Part shown: piece after piece, positions 22,870 to 33,619 of the stretch
Layout: each line of letters starts with the position of its first letter
Numbering within the stretch: position 1 is the stretch's first letter
Origin: Haberlea rhodopensis
Taxonomy: Eukaryota > Streptophyta > Magnoliopsida > Lamiales > Gesneriaceae
DNA: 64,000 nt
Assembly: GCA_907163345.1 (NCBI GenBank)
Contig: CAJQUN010000002.1
Coordinates: forward strand, 44,307,754-44,371,753
Reading direction: 5' to 3'
Made by a program: the position numbers and the translations under genes
Notes under the pieces: model-generated
Told to the model about the DNA's origin: nothing
Seen by the model: the letters and a program-made list of their open reading frames with translations, nothing else
The model's database searches: none

Positions 22870-23162
22870 CTTTTTCCCTTCGTTCACTGGATGTAGTTCA
22901 AGATTCATTTACGCCTATTGCTATGTCATGTACGATGATTTTTGTTTTCCCAGTATTTACTTTAGCTGGGATTTGTCTTTCACTTGACTTTGTTGTGTGC
23001 TTTAGTAAGATTCACATGTATGTTGGTCTCACTATATTATTACGTCATATTACCAGTCAAAATTTTCCAACCATAGCCATAAAAGATGTTTTTATGGTTG
23101 TAATCAATTTTATCATTTTAAGAAATATGTGACAAGAGGAAGTTGAAGTTTTTTTTCCCGGC

Positions 23163-24505
23163 GGTATCATTTGGCATATATGATTTGTTTGAAATAAAAT
23201 AACTCACCAAACTTCAATTTCTTAGCCAACTGATCGGTCATTTTTTCTTATTACACCCCCTTGAATCTTGACTAATAGGCTCTTAGATCTTGCTATGACT
23301 TTTATATTGCTATAATTCCAATACCCAGATGACTTCCTTTCTTTTTGTCTATCATTTTATGATTTGTTGCCTATTCAAGGTCATCTTGATTATTAACTTG
23401 GATTTATCATGGATTTGGTATTATTGTCGAACATGATCTCCCTTTTTTTTAAAAAAGAAGTCAAATATTACATAATAGATATTCTCGCTTACTTTTTATT
23501 TCAGTGTGTATTTTATTTTATGTTCACACAAAACTTTTTTGGGAACAAACTCTATAGAATCATTTGGGGTGACAAAATGATGCATCTGTATTGCTTTCTG
23601 AGGGAAAAAATTATATTTGTTTATATTTACTTTATTTTTCTCGTTCACTGGTGTGTCGTTCACGCTTCATTTACCCCTGTCGCTATGTCATCTAAGATGC
23701 TTTGGGTTTTCTCGAGATTGGCTTTACTATTTTACGAACTAACAGTTGCATTATTTCGTATTCGTAGCAATGGTGGAACAGGGTAGAAGTTAGGATTAAT
23801 TCTGTTGCTGCAACAAGGTATATCATACTACGATTGTCAATGTTCAATCGTTTTACATGTCTGTTTTCAAAAGCTTTTTTACATTGATTTGCTTCTTTGG
23901 TTTACGTATCACAAAATCATTTTGTTTCATTGATCCGCTTTTCTTGTTGCTTGCATTCGAACTTGGCTATTAAGTACGCAAATCTTACTTTGTCCTTTGC
24001 ATTTGTTGGCTCGTAGTTTCTGTTTTAAAAAAGAAAACATCGTTTTATGATCTATTTGTATTGTGGTGGATCTGTCTAAGTTGCTGAAAATTCAGAAATA
24101 GTTTAATCCCTAAGAGAGCAGGTATATGTAGGCATTATTGATTGTTAAATTTGTTTGTTTTGTGCAATTAATTTCTAGACAGTGTTTCCATGTGAAATCA
24201 TTTATGTTCTTTGTTTTAGAAAAAGGGGAGATCGTGTTCGACAATAATACCAAATCCATGCTAAATCCAAGTTAATAATCAAGATGATCTTGAATAGGCA
24301 ACAAATCATAAAATGATATACAAAAAGAAAGGAAGTCAACTGTGTATTGGAAATATAGCAATGTAAAATACATAGCAAGATCTAAGAGCCTATTAGTCGA
24401 GATTCAAGGGGGTGTAATAAGAAAAATGACCGATCAGTTGGCTAAGAAATTGAAGTTTGGTGAGTTATTTTATTTCGAACAAAGCATATATGCCAACTGA
24501 TATCA
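23163..24505. mobile_element. Transposon-like element with ~300-bp inverted ends, copy 1
   Basis: The left arm (23163-~23457, GGTATCATTTGGCATATATG...) is the inverted complement of the right arm (~24215-24505, ...CATATATGCCAACTGATATC) at high identity. The arms enclose ~760 bp with no gene. Long arms and no transposase suggest a non-autonomous DNA transposon; Mutator-like elements have arms of this size. I could not define the target duplication, so the superfamily is open. It lies in the presumed intron between the exons of the duplicated host gene. Confidence 0.75.
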
Positions 24506-25165
24506 TTTGATTTGAAGATATCTTGAAATCTTTGCTATTTACCATAAACTTCGAGAGGAATTTATTTAAGCACTTCATGACTTTACATGTTTGATTTTTT
24601 TAAATATGGTATTTCGGCCCTTATAACTTTGACTTCAAAAGCAAAGTTCTATTTTTTTCCTTTATTCCCAATATGTGAAATAAAGTTATACGGTTTATAG
24701 GGTTATTTATTTTTACTTTTTTTAATTTTTTTAAGTTTATGTAGTCATTTTTTGGCATCGATATTATGAAACAATTTACAAAAAACTGCAGTCACCTTGT
24801 TCATGAAACGAGATACGCAAATGAATTTTTTTGAATTTTTTTACTAGAAGACATTATTGAAAGACAACAATTACATGTTAATTTCGAATTTTTTCAAATG
24901 TTTGTTTTCTCAAAGAAAAGGCAAAAAAAGTGACATTTTGAGTGGTTTGTTGATCATTCAAAACTTTTCTTTCTTCTTTGTTAAATGTAATATATTGCAT
25001 GCACGTATTATATCAGTTTGTAGGTTAACATTATATTTATGTACGTAAGGTAATGTAAGACTATCATTTTATATTTTTGTTTCTGCCAAGATATATGATA
25101 CTTCAATTTTAAGGCACGATATATGAAACCCACGTTTTAATTGTTCAAAACTTTGCTGCTTTCAG

Positions 25166-25321
25166 TGTTTCTCGAGTTTGTGGAATTACCTGTCTCATTA
25201 TTCGTCATGTCAACTCCACTGCCACATGGCATGAATGATCATTCTTCGGATAGCGAGGGGGATCCAGCCTACACTCTGTCGCTTACCCCTTCCTACAAGT
25301 CACGTCGTGTCCCTCAATCAG
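25166..25321 (+). pseudogene. Coding exon of an unidentified host gene, copy 1
   Basis: A splice acceptor (GCTGCTTTCAG, ending 25165) and donor (G|GTTAGT at 25322) bound a 156-bp exon. An ATG at 25207 starts MSTPLPHGMNDHSSDSEGD, followed by PAYTLSLTPSYKSRRVPQS, in frame to the donor (38 codons plus one base). Copy 2 (44052-44196) keeps the same frame, length of coding part and both splice sites, differing at three residues. The acidic-serine stretch and later basic residues suggest a nuclear or regulatory N-terminus, but I do not recognise it. No downstream exon is found within 600 bp, where a Copia LTR begins, so copy 1 is probably a truncated gene. Confidence 0.5.
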
Positions 25322-25470
25322 GTTAGTTTATATGTTATTCTTCTCCCCATTGATATTTAAAGGACCAAATGTTTTTTTTTTTACTGAAACGACCAAAAAA
25401 CTACAATTAAATGGTTGAACACTTCACCCATCCTTGTATTGTCATGTGTATTGCCGCCAAAAGCTTGTAA

Positions 25471-26066
25471 ATCTTTTATTTGTCCTAAGTTATTTTATAT
25501 ATTGAGCATGTTCATAAGGGTACCAATCAAATAACGACTAGGATTTTGTCAATTTTCAGTAGAATTTACAACTGAAGAAAAAACTCAATCCTGCTTCAAT
25601 TATGTACGGTAAATGAGACACACAACTTAGTTTTGAAAAAAAAAATCATTTTGATAAAAATAAAATACTCCAGTGCTAATTATTTTGAAATAAAAGACTT
25701 AATGTCCATGAATCCAATCCAACCTAAAAAAGGGTAAACTCCAAAGTGTCGTTAAATTTTACTAGATTTCAGTTGTGCCTTTACGTTCTTGCACTATCCC
25801 TTTCCACGAGGTCATCGTCAATTGTTTGACAAATCATACAGTCGCCACACCTCCCTACAAATACCTTTATATTTTTTTCCCCTCAAAAGGACACTACTTT
25901 GCCAAATATTAATGTTTTTGATTTTTTTTATTTAATATGTATTCTCCCCTAATTGACCTTTTCATACTTATTAGATACGCTTATTGGAGATGTTCCCACA
26001 AAAAAAAATTAGAGCCCTTAATTACTTAACCAGAATCGGATGCATCCCCATCGAAACATGGCATCT
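25471..26066. other. Intergenic or intron, nothing recognised
   Basis: AT-rich DNA between the exon and the Copia LTR. Its first bases (ATCTTTTATTTG) follow TTGTAA directly and represent the uninterrupted form of the site used by the PIF element in copy 2. Confidence 0.4.
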
Positions 26067-27172
26067 TGTTAGGATCGGTCCGGAGTGTTTAGAGGGGGAG
26101 GGGGGTGAATGAACACTCCTATTAAAAATTAATCCATTGTGATTTCTTTTGGTTTAGTGAAAGAAATCTGTTTCTTAATCAATTCTTCTGCAGAACAGAC
26201 CACTGAATATATATTAGTGCGGAATGGTCTGTTCTTAGATTAGTAAGAACGGCTCGATAGCTTGAATAGTATAGCGAATGTAGAATGATAAGACACGGAA
26301 TATGTTTCTGGAAGTTCGAAGGTGGTGTAATCCTTCTACGTCTCCCCTTCTTCCAATTAAGGAATGATTCCACTAGAAGACTTTGATTTATACAATCCTG
26401 TTGTACAAACCCGATTCAGCTGGATTTACCTCACTACCAGACTGAAACTCCTAGTCTTTCGATCTGTTCAGACATACTCTGACTGACAGTTACAATAGAT
26501 TCTCACTTCTATATCTCAGTACAAAATACACAAGATAGACTAAATTAGTCTATGCACACAATGATCCTAATGTGATCAAATATTACAATATGCTTGTTCT
26601 TATGAAGATTTTCAGCTCGAAGAAGTCTGAGCTTGTAAGCTTGTGCTGTTTTGCTTTCTTTTGCGTTTTTCGATTAATCAGACTCTCTTCTTGAGCTCTT
26701 CTGTTGCATCCTTATATAGTTGCATGTACCAACGACATTATTTCCCTTAATGTGCAACTCTTGACTCTGCTTAAACTCTGAGTAAGATGCAGTCTTCTTC
26801 TTTAGGGTAGTTGCCGTTCTGGTTCATTCTTTCGGCGACTGTCAGGTAAGCTCTTCTTTGTCTTCTTACCTTTTATGGAAATCTTCAGTCTTTGGTCTTT
26901 TTCAGCATTAATTGCAACATTAAATGCTTCAATAAATAGCCGTTAATGATTCGGATTGAAGAACCAATTCTTAATCAGCCTTGACTGCTCTGATCTGAAA
27001 GTAGTTGATATCGATCCGAAGCTTCGATCTGGTCAGGCTGATTTCCATCGATCCGATCTGATTTGCGATATACCGTATCAGCTTGATCTGTTTTGAGCGA
27101 TCGATCTGGTCAGTCTGATATCTATCGATCCGGTCTGATATGTTTTGTCATCGTTAAAATCCGGAACTAACA
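26067..27172 (-). repeat. 3' LTR of the SIRE-like element
   Basis: 1106 bp. On the minus strand it runs from TGTTAGTTCCGGATTTTAACG to CGATCCTAACA. The inverted ends TGTTAG/CTAACA are usual for Copia LTRs. It contains repeated GATC(C/T)GATC(T/A)G stretches at 27000-27130. It follows an AAAAAGGGGGAATT polypurine tract on the minus strand. Confidence 0.85.
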
Positions 27173-27187
27173 AATTCCCCCTTTTTG
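27173..27187 (-). other. Polypurine tract of the SIRE-like element
   Basis: Minus strand AAAAAGGGGGAATT immediately before the LTR start. It fixes the orientation and marks 26067-27172 as the 3' LTR. Confidence 0.8.
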
Positions 27188-27426
27188 ATGATGACAAAAC
27201 CTAGCTTCTATATCTTTTTATCCAGTCTTTTAATAACTCTGAAGCGTATACTTGCGGATCGATTACTTCTTCTTGTTCAAAATAAATGAACATATTTGAG
27301 TTGAAGTTTGGATTGATTAAGTCATTTAGTTCAAAATAAATGAACAAGGACTTAACTAAGAACTTAGATTTTTATTGATCAAAAATCTTATTACAATTAC
27401 AGACAAGTCTGTCTAAATAAGAACTG

Positions 27427-29905
27427 TTACTTCCTTGCTGAAGACTGGTGTGGCTTGAAGTCTTTACTCTTTTCCCCCTTTTTATCAGCAGCAATGTTTT
27501 GAGCCCTGATAGCATCAATACGAGTGTCTTGAGCACCAAAGGAATTGGCTACGGATGCTCGAACTTCAGTGGCCAGCTCAATCTGCTCTTTTCTCAGACT
27601 GTTCTTATAAGTAGCTTGCTGAGAGAACAGATCATTCAGTCCTCGCTGAAGGCTGCTGATACTTGATGTCATCTTCTCCTTGAAAGATTCAAAATCCAAA
27701 AATGTAGTCCTCTGACTCTGATGAACTTCTATGACTCGTTGAGAGAGATAGACAGTTATCAGATAGGTGCTGAAGGGACCTTGCCAAGGATGGAGCTGCA
27801 TCAGATAAATGGTCTGAAGAGTGATCAGATGACGAGAAGGTGTGATCAGCTTCTGCGGCAATGGGTATCAGTGAAGACATAGCAGATTTGCGTGTTTCGG
27901 ACCTGATCAAGGTGACCAAGTCCGAAGAAAATTCTTCTAAGAATGCCATATCTTCAGCAGATTGGTCTGGAGGAGTGCTAGGTCTCGAAGGCTCCTCAAC
28001 TTGTAAAGCTGCAACAACGGTAGATACCACCAGATCCGGATCGACGAAAGCTGGTGAGATGACTGTTGTAATTGCTGCGGTTGGATGGTGCTGAGTGTGG
28101 GAGACTGAAGATCCCAGATGAATAAAAGTTGTTGGGGGAATCCAGCAGAACATTCATGGCTTCAGTTTCTGCGGCAGACGGAGCATTGGTCAGTGGCTGC
28201 TCCGCTGTCTGTTCTGCTGACTGATCCGCTGTATGATCCGATGTTCCAGAGGGAATTGGCTCTATGAAAGGTTCAGCCAAAGTCTTGCTCGCAGACTGGT
28301 GATCCGGACTGGGAACAGGAGAAGAGATGTTAAGCTTCTATCGTTGAAAACGAACAGCCAAATTAAGAGCATGAACATCCATTTCCAGCTGAGCAATGAC
28401 TGCACCATCATCTTTGGCAGTCGGGTTGCTCAGATCAAAGTTCTCCTTCTTAGCTGCAAGGAGCAGATTCGCCAGTCTGAATCTCTGGTTGGCTTGGAAC
28501 AGATCTTTGCGAAGCACAGCAACTCTTACATCGTCTGTCTCAGTCCCCTTAAGGACTTCTTCTTCCATTTTCTGTAGTCTTCTCAGCTTGCCAAAGAACA
28601 TATCAATGTGGTTGATCGTTCTGTATTCGACATACTCATCAAACACCACAGTGAGTTCCTTGACCTTCTCTTCAACATCCTCCATAGCTATGTCTATGGC
28701 TGTTTGAGCGGCAGATTTGGGTTTTGAGGAGAGGTGTTAAGTGAGAATGGCCTTGCCCTTGCCGGTGGAAGACGGGGTCTTGATCCCTGATTGGGTGTAG
28801 TCTCCCAATTCAGTTATAACAATCCCTTTGACCACAGGAACAGCAGAGGGGACTCTGATGGTTACTTTGGGTATAGTGGTTGAAGCTGTTGAAGGTTGGG
28901 TTGTAGTTTGGGGTGCAGGGGTGGCTTTTGTGGAAGGCAATATGGGTATGGTTTTGAGAGGTAAGGTTTTGATTGGCTTGGTGATCTGGGTTCGTGGCTT
29001 TTTAGGAAGTGGCTTGGCTGGAGACGAAGGAGCAGACTGAGTTTCCTCAGAGTCAGTCTGAATGGTCAATTTGCTCTTGACTCGAGGTCTTCGAGCAGCA
29101 GCCTGTCTTCTCCCTGTTCGATCTTGATAGCCACCAGATCTGAAGGAGTGGGTGGAGCACTTTTGGACTTCAGGAGAGCCAATCCCTTAGGGTTGAGAAT
29201 TTTGAACGGACTCATAGCAGACGGCTTCCCCAGCTCGATGTCCAGTGTCTCTAGAAGCTTGCTTAGAGGAACAGCAAAGCAGACAGCCTGTTTGGAGGCG
29301 ATGACTGTCTCAAGCAAAACTCCAAATAAAATTGCAGACCAATTCATCTTCTGCCCTGAGTGAATAGCAGCCATGGCCCGGAATTTCTCAGCAGTAACAG
29401 CATCATAGCTTCCGGCTTTGCCCAATAATGGCTTGCCAACAATCTCGCATAACACTTGGAAATAAAAAAGCATTTCCTTCTTCTTGAACGACGGCTGCAG
29501 ACGATGGCCAAAGATGGATATCTTCCCCTGAAGATTAGTGATAGTGGCCTGAGGAATATGGCCAAAGTCAATCAGTCCGGTGTTGGGAAGACCAAAGGTC
29601 TTTGCCAGCGTCGACGGAGAGATGTCAAACGATTTGCCCTTGACGGTGGTGGAGATGAACGTCTTCTGAGATACAGCATTTGCAAACAGTTCTCAAATCT
29701 CCGATTCATAAACCACAGTCCCGCATTTCAGAAAGTTCCTTAATCCGGAAGACTCTAAGGATTTGAACATAAAGACCATTTCCGGATCTTCAGCCCTGTA
29801 TATTTCATTGAACTCTACAGATAACGAATTGTGAGTGATAGTAGTCATGTGAGTGAAGTGAAGAATACGGAGAGTAAAAATATTTGAGAGGTAGAGAGAA
29901 GACAA
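27427..29905 (-). pseudogene. Extra ORF after pol (SIRE env-like / aORF)
   Basis: Read from 29905 down to 27427. The N-terminal part (29905-29066) is one frame broken by a TGA at 29693-29695, where Arg is likely. It has a globular stretch (SFDISPSTLAKTFGLPNTG, then GKPLLGKAGSYDAVTAEKF) of the kind found in plant retroelement accessory proteins. After a frame change near 29070 come a basic patch (RRPRVKSK), a Pro/Thr/Lys-rich linker (29060-28740), a probable coiled coil (28685-28340; EEKVKELTVVFDEY, then GKLRRLQKMEEEVLKG), a Ser-rich part and a final helical segment ending SARK at 27427. SIRE elements carry an env-like frame here; whether it is an envelope protein is unproven. I see no convincing membrane segment. 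Several frame changes show it is inactive. Confidence 0.65.
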
Positions 29906-30243
29906 CAGTAATTCGTAAAAAGTGAATGAAAGTAAAATATTCAGCCCGCTAAATAGGAGAGAGAAGACACATGTCTTTATCTCGATGACTGATAATTAAA
30001 GAATTCAAAATAAACGGACAGGATGAAAGAGAGAAAAGACGGTTAAAATTACGATCAGTCCGGGCTGTTTTAAACAATTACTTTATTTAAAGATTTGTTG
30101 ACCAGACAGATCATGGGATAACATCAGATTTGACATAGATCGGTCTGAAAGTTCGGACCGGTCTGTGTCATTCTGATCATTGTATTATCGATCTGTTCCA
30201 ACATACAATCTTTAAAAGCTAAAAGAAGGATACTTCTAAAACA

Positions 30244-31930
30244 TCAAGATAAGTCTATTAAACCAAGAATTTGACGGAAATAATTAAACTTAGCCTCAGG
30301 AAGTGGTTTGGTGAAGATATCTGCTGCTTGCTGTTCTGTTGAAATATGCTCGATCCGAATTTCCTTTTTGCCAACATGATCTCGAATAAAGTGATGTCTG
30401 ATATCAATATGCTTGGTTCGAGAGTGCAAAACTGGATTATACGTTATAGCAATTGCACTTGTGTTGTCACAAAATATCGGAGATTCAACAGCTTGAATGC
30501 CATAGTCTTTGAGCTGGTGTTGAATCCAGAGCATTTGAGCGCAACAGCTTCCAGCGGCAAGATATTCTGCTTCAGCTGTAGATGTGGCAATAGATGTTTG
30601 CTTCTTACTAAACCAGGAGATCAATCTTTCACCTAAGAATTGACAAGTTCCATTGGTGCTTTTACGATCAATCTTACATCCGGCATAATCAGCATCTGAA
30701 TATCCGATTAAGCTGAAGTTTGAATCTTTGGAATACCAAAGACCAACGTTCTGAGATCCTTTTATGTATTTCAGAATACGCTTAGCACCAATAAAGTGTG
30801 ATTGCTTTGGATCTGACTGGAATCTAGTGCACATACAGACTGAGAACATTATATCAGGCCGGCTCGCTGTAAGATATAAGAGCGATCCGATCAGTCCTCG
30901 ATACATAGTTACTTCAACTGCTGTTCCCCCTTTGTCTTTATCTAACTTGATTGAAGAACTCATTGGAGTTGATGCAGTTGAACAAGTTTCCATTCCGAAT
31001 CTCTTGAGAACTCTTTGGTATACTTGGTTTGATTTATGAAAATGCCATTGCTGAGCTGTTTGACTTGGAGACCCAGAAAGAATGAAAGTTCTCCCATCAT
31101 ACTCATCTCAAACTGTCCCTGCATTAACTTAGAGAATTTCTCGCATAATTTGGGGTTAGTTGACCCAAAAATGATATCGTCAACAAAATTTGAACTAACA
31201 AAGTATGTTCCCCCTTAATAAATTTAAACAGAGTTTTATCCACTGAGCCGATCTGAAAGTCATGGTTCAGCAGAAATTGAGACAGAGTGTCATACCAGGC
31301 TCTTGGAGCTTGTTTCAGTCCATATACTGCTTTATTCAGTAGATATACATGATCTGGAAATGAGTGGTTCTGAAATCCAGGAGGTTGCTCAATATAGACT
31401 TCCTCCTGAAGCTTACCATTAAGAAAGGCACTCTTAACGTCCATTTGATATACCTTGAAATCTTTAAAAGCAGCATAAGCAAGAAATATTCTGATTGCTT
31501 CAAGTCTGGCGACAGGTGCAAAAGATTCATCGAAGTCAATTCCTTCTTCTTGTCGGAATCCTTGCGCCACCAGTCTGGCTTTGTTTCTAACCACAACTCC
31601 ATCTGCGTCCAGCTTGTTTCTGAAAACCCATCTGGTTCCAATAATAGGCAGATCGCTTGGTCTGGGTGTTAGACTCCAAACTTGATTTTGTTCAAATTGA
31701 TTAAGCTCTTCTTGCATGGCTTTAATCCAGTTGTAATCAGTCAAAGCTTCATCAATCTTTTTAGGTTCCAGATTTGATATGAAAGCGGCATGAGTGAATT
31801 CGTCCATCATCTGTCCTCTGGTTCTAATAGGTGCAGAAGGACTTCCAATCACTAGATCAGGTGGATGCCCCTTTGTCCATCGATAGCTTGATTCTGGATT
31901 ATCTGGTCCAGAAGGGTGAGTAGCAGCAGT
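30244..31930 (-). pseudogene. Copia pol: reverse transcriptase and RNase H
   Basis: Minus strand. The RT part starts near 31830 (MDEFTHAAFISN) and includes WVFRNKLDADG, RLVAQGF, FAPVARLEAIR, QMDVKSAFLNG and YGLKQAPRAWYD, all Ty1/Copia RT landmarks. The frame then breaks: the catalytic FVDDIIFGS is read in another frame near 31165-31205. RNase H (30993-30244) includes GYSDADYAG, STAEAEYLA, CDNTSAI and HIDIRHHFIRDHV, ending in LPEAKFNYFR. Integrase, protease and gag are absent because the element is cut at 31930. The frameshift beside the catalytic motif means no active RT. Confidence 0.85.
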
Positions 31931-33619
31931 TGTCACTTTGCATGCACAGAGTATACTTGTAAATTTAAATTATGTCACATTACAAAGTTATTCTTTTCTT
32001 TTATTACAATTGGGGGAGGGAATTTTTGTTTTTACAAGAGTTCGAATACATATTTCTCCCCTACATCAAGAATAGTCATATTTGTAGATTAGTTTTAGTT
32101 TTTCGATATGTAAGTAGACGGAATTTATCTTATTCCAATAAGTGGAAGTTCTTTTATTTTGCATCCTTTTTCGTCGAAGTGCAGACGTGATACCAGACAC
32201 ATTAGCAATATATGACATCACTTCAATATTTTTCACATCAATGAAATTGTGACTCGCGTAAGAACTCTAGCAAAAAATAGTGGAAAAAAAAACCATTAGA
32301 TTAAGATCAAACTTTGACAACATACTTATTAAAAACTAAAAAGCCAAGTTAAAGTACTATTTTTTTTAATTTTCCCATTTTTGCATCTGATATTGATTCC
32401 CGTTGAGTATTTAATTAACTCTTCGTTTATAGTATTCAGTCGGTTTGAATTTAGCGAGAAATGAATATGCAAACGAAACTTGAACGATTTTTTTTCTTTT
32501 TAATCTCATGAATTTAGATAAACTGTATCAGAAACAAAGTCTTTTCACTTTCTTCGTGACCATTAAATTCAGTCTTTTGGATTGATTACATATTATAACA
32601 GTATAATAAGTATGGAAGTGTGTGAATAGTGATGGGCCTAAATAGCCATAAAATTCGCTGCAAATTTATTGAGCTGGGCTTAAGGGTTATAAAATTTGCC
32701 GCCAATTTAGCTATAAAAATCGTATAATTTCGCTAATAATTTATTGAAATATTTAGGGCCGTGAGAATGGGCCTCGTTTCTTGAACTCTTTAGGCCAGTC
32801 ATAATGGCCCTTTTGCCCTATACCGTCTACCGCTTCAGTTGAGATGGCATGTCGTATCGAAGCGGCGCTGGATCATGGATCATTCGGACATTCGAAGGGA
32901 CGGCATTTACTCCGACGGTTGGTGATGCTTGATGACCATTGATTCCGCCTTGTGGTGATGCATTTATGTATATATTAATCATCTTTAATTCCTTGCTTTT
33001 TATGATATTTGGATTGGATTTGTTCTCCTGCTTCACTACGAAAAAGAAAAGGTTATAAAGCTTAAAATATTTTAGCTTAAGTTTATATATATATATATAT
33101 ATATATTTATTTATTTATTTATAATATATAAATAAATATTACTTTTTCCCTTCGTTCACTGGAATGTACGATGATTTTGGTTTTCCCAGTATTTGCTTTA
33201 GCTGGGATTTGTCTTTCACTTGATTTTGACGTGTGCTTTAGTAAGATTCATATGTATGTTGGTCTCACTATATTAATACGTCATATTACCAGCCAAAATT
33301 TTCCAACCATAGCAATAAAAGATGTTTTTATGGTTGTAATCAATTTTATCATTTTAAGAAATTCGTGACAAGAGGAAGTTGAATTTTTTTTTTCGTGGCG
33401 GTATCAGTTGGCATATATGCTTTGTTTGAAATAAAATAACTCACCAAACTTCAATTTCTTAGCCAACTGATCGGTCATTCTTTCTTATTACACCCCCTTG
33501 AATCTTGACTAATAGGCTCTTAGATCTTGCCATGTATTTTACATTGTTATATTTCCAATACCCGGATGACTTCCTTTCTTTTTGTCTATCATTTTATGAT
33601 TTGTTGCCTATTCAAGGTC
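31931..33619 (+). repeat. Duplicated segment, copy 2, left part
   Basis: Matches 21641 to ~23372 of copy 1. It includes TGGGCC at 32633-32638 and 32768-32773 (the middle motif of copy 1 is changed to TGGGCT), the possible first exon at 32844, a TA/TTTA microsatellite (33085-33135), and most of the left arm of the long-TIR element. It is interrupted at 33619 by the fam1 element and resumes at 42262. Confidence 0.9.
33615..33619 (+). other. Target-site duplication AGGTC (left)
   Basis: AGGTC before the 5' LTR and again at 42262-42266. The uninterrupted sequence is TTCAAGGTCATCTTGATT in copy 1. Confidence 0.9.

Larger units (their letters stand above)
21641..25470 (+). repeat. Duplicated segment, copy 1
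   Basis: Matches 31931-33619 plus 42267-44341 along its whole length with scattered substitutions and small indels, in the same orientation. Shared content: a promoter with TGGGCC motifs, a likely first exon, a long-TIR transposon, and a short coding exon with splice sites. The left edge is at TGCCACTTTGCATG. The right edge of the visible match (TTGTAA, 25465-25470) is where a PIF/Harbinger element entered copy 2, so the homology may continue further in the original duplication. Confidence 0.9.
26067..31930 (-). mobile_element. SIRE-like Copia retrotransposon, 5' truncated
   Basis: On the minus strand: reverse transcriptase and RNase H (31930-30244), an extra reading frame (29905-27427), polypurine tract and 3' LTR (27172-26067). 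This order, with a long extra frame after pol, is that of the SIRE/Maximus lineage of Ty1/Copia. The 5' LTR, gag, protease and integrase are missing: the element stops where copy 2 of the duplicated segment begins at 31931. The truncation therefore coincides with the duplication breakpoint. Confidence 0.8.

Noticed and set aside
22923..23132. 69-codon frame with hydrophobic stretches, also present at 33171 in the duplicate
   Set aside because: Conserved only because the segment is duplicated; it sits in a presumed intron and runs up to a transposon arm.
26067..27172. Plus-strand orientation for the Copia LTR, since it also begins TGTTAG on the plus strand
   Set aside because: The polypurine tract and the pol frames are on the minus strand, so the element is minus-oriented; the inverted TGTTAG/CTAACA ends make both readings look valid.
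29060..29905. Retroviral-type envelope gene
   Set aside because: No signal peptide or membrane segment is apparent; position alone suggests env-like, so it is called an extra ORF.
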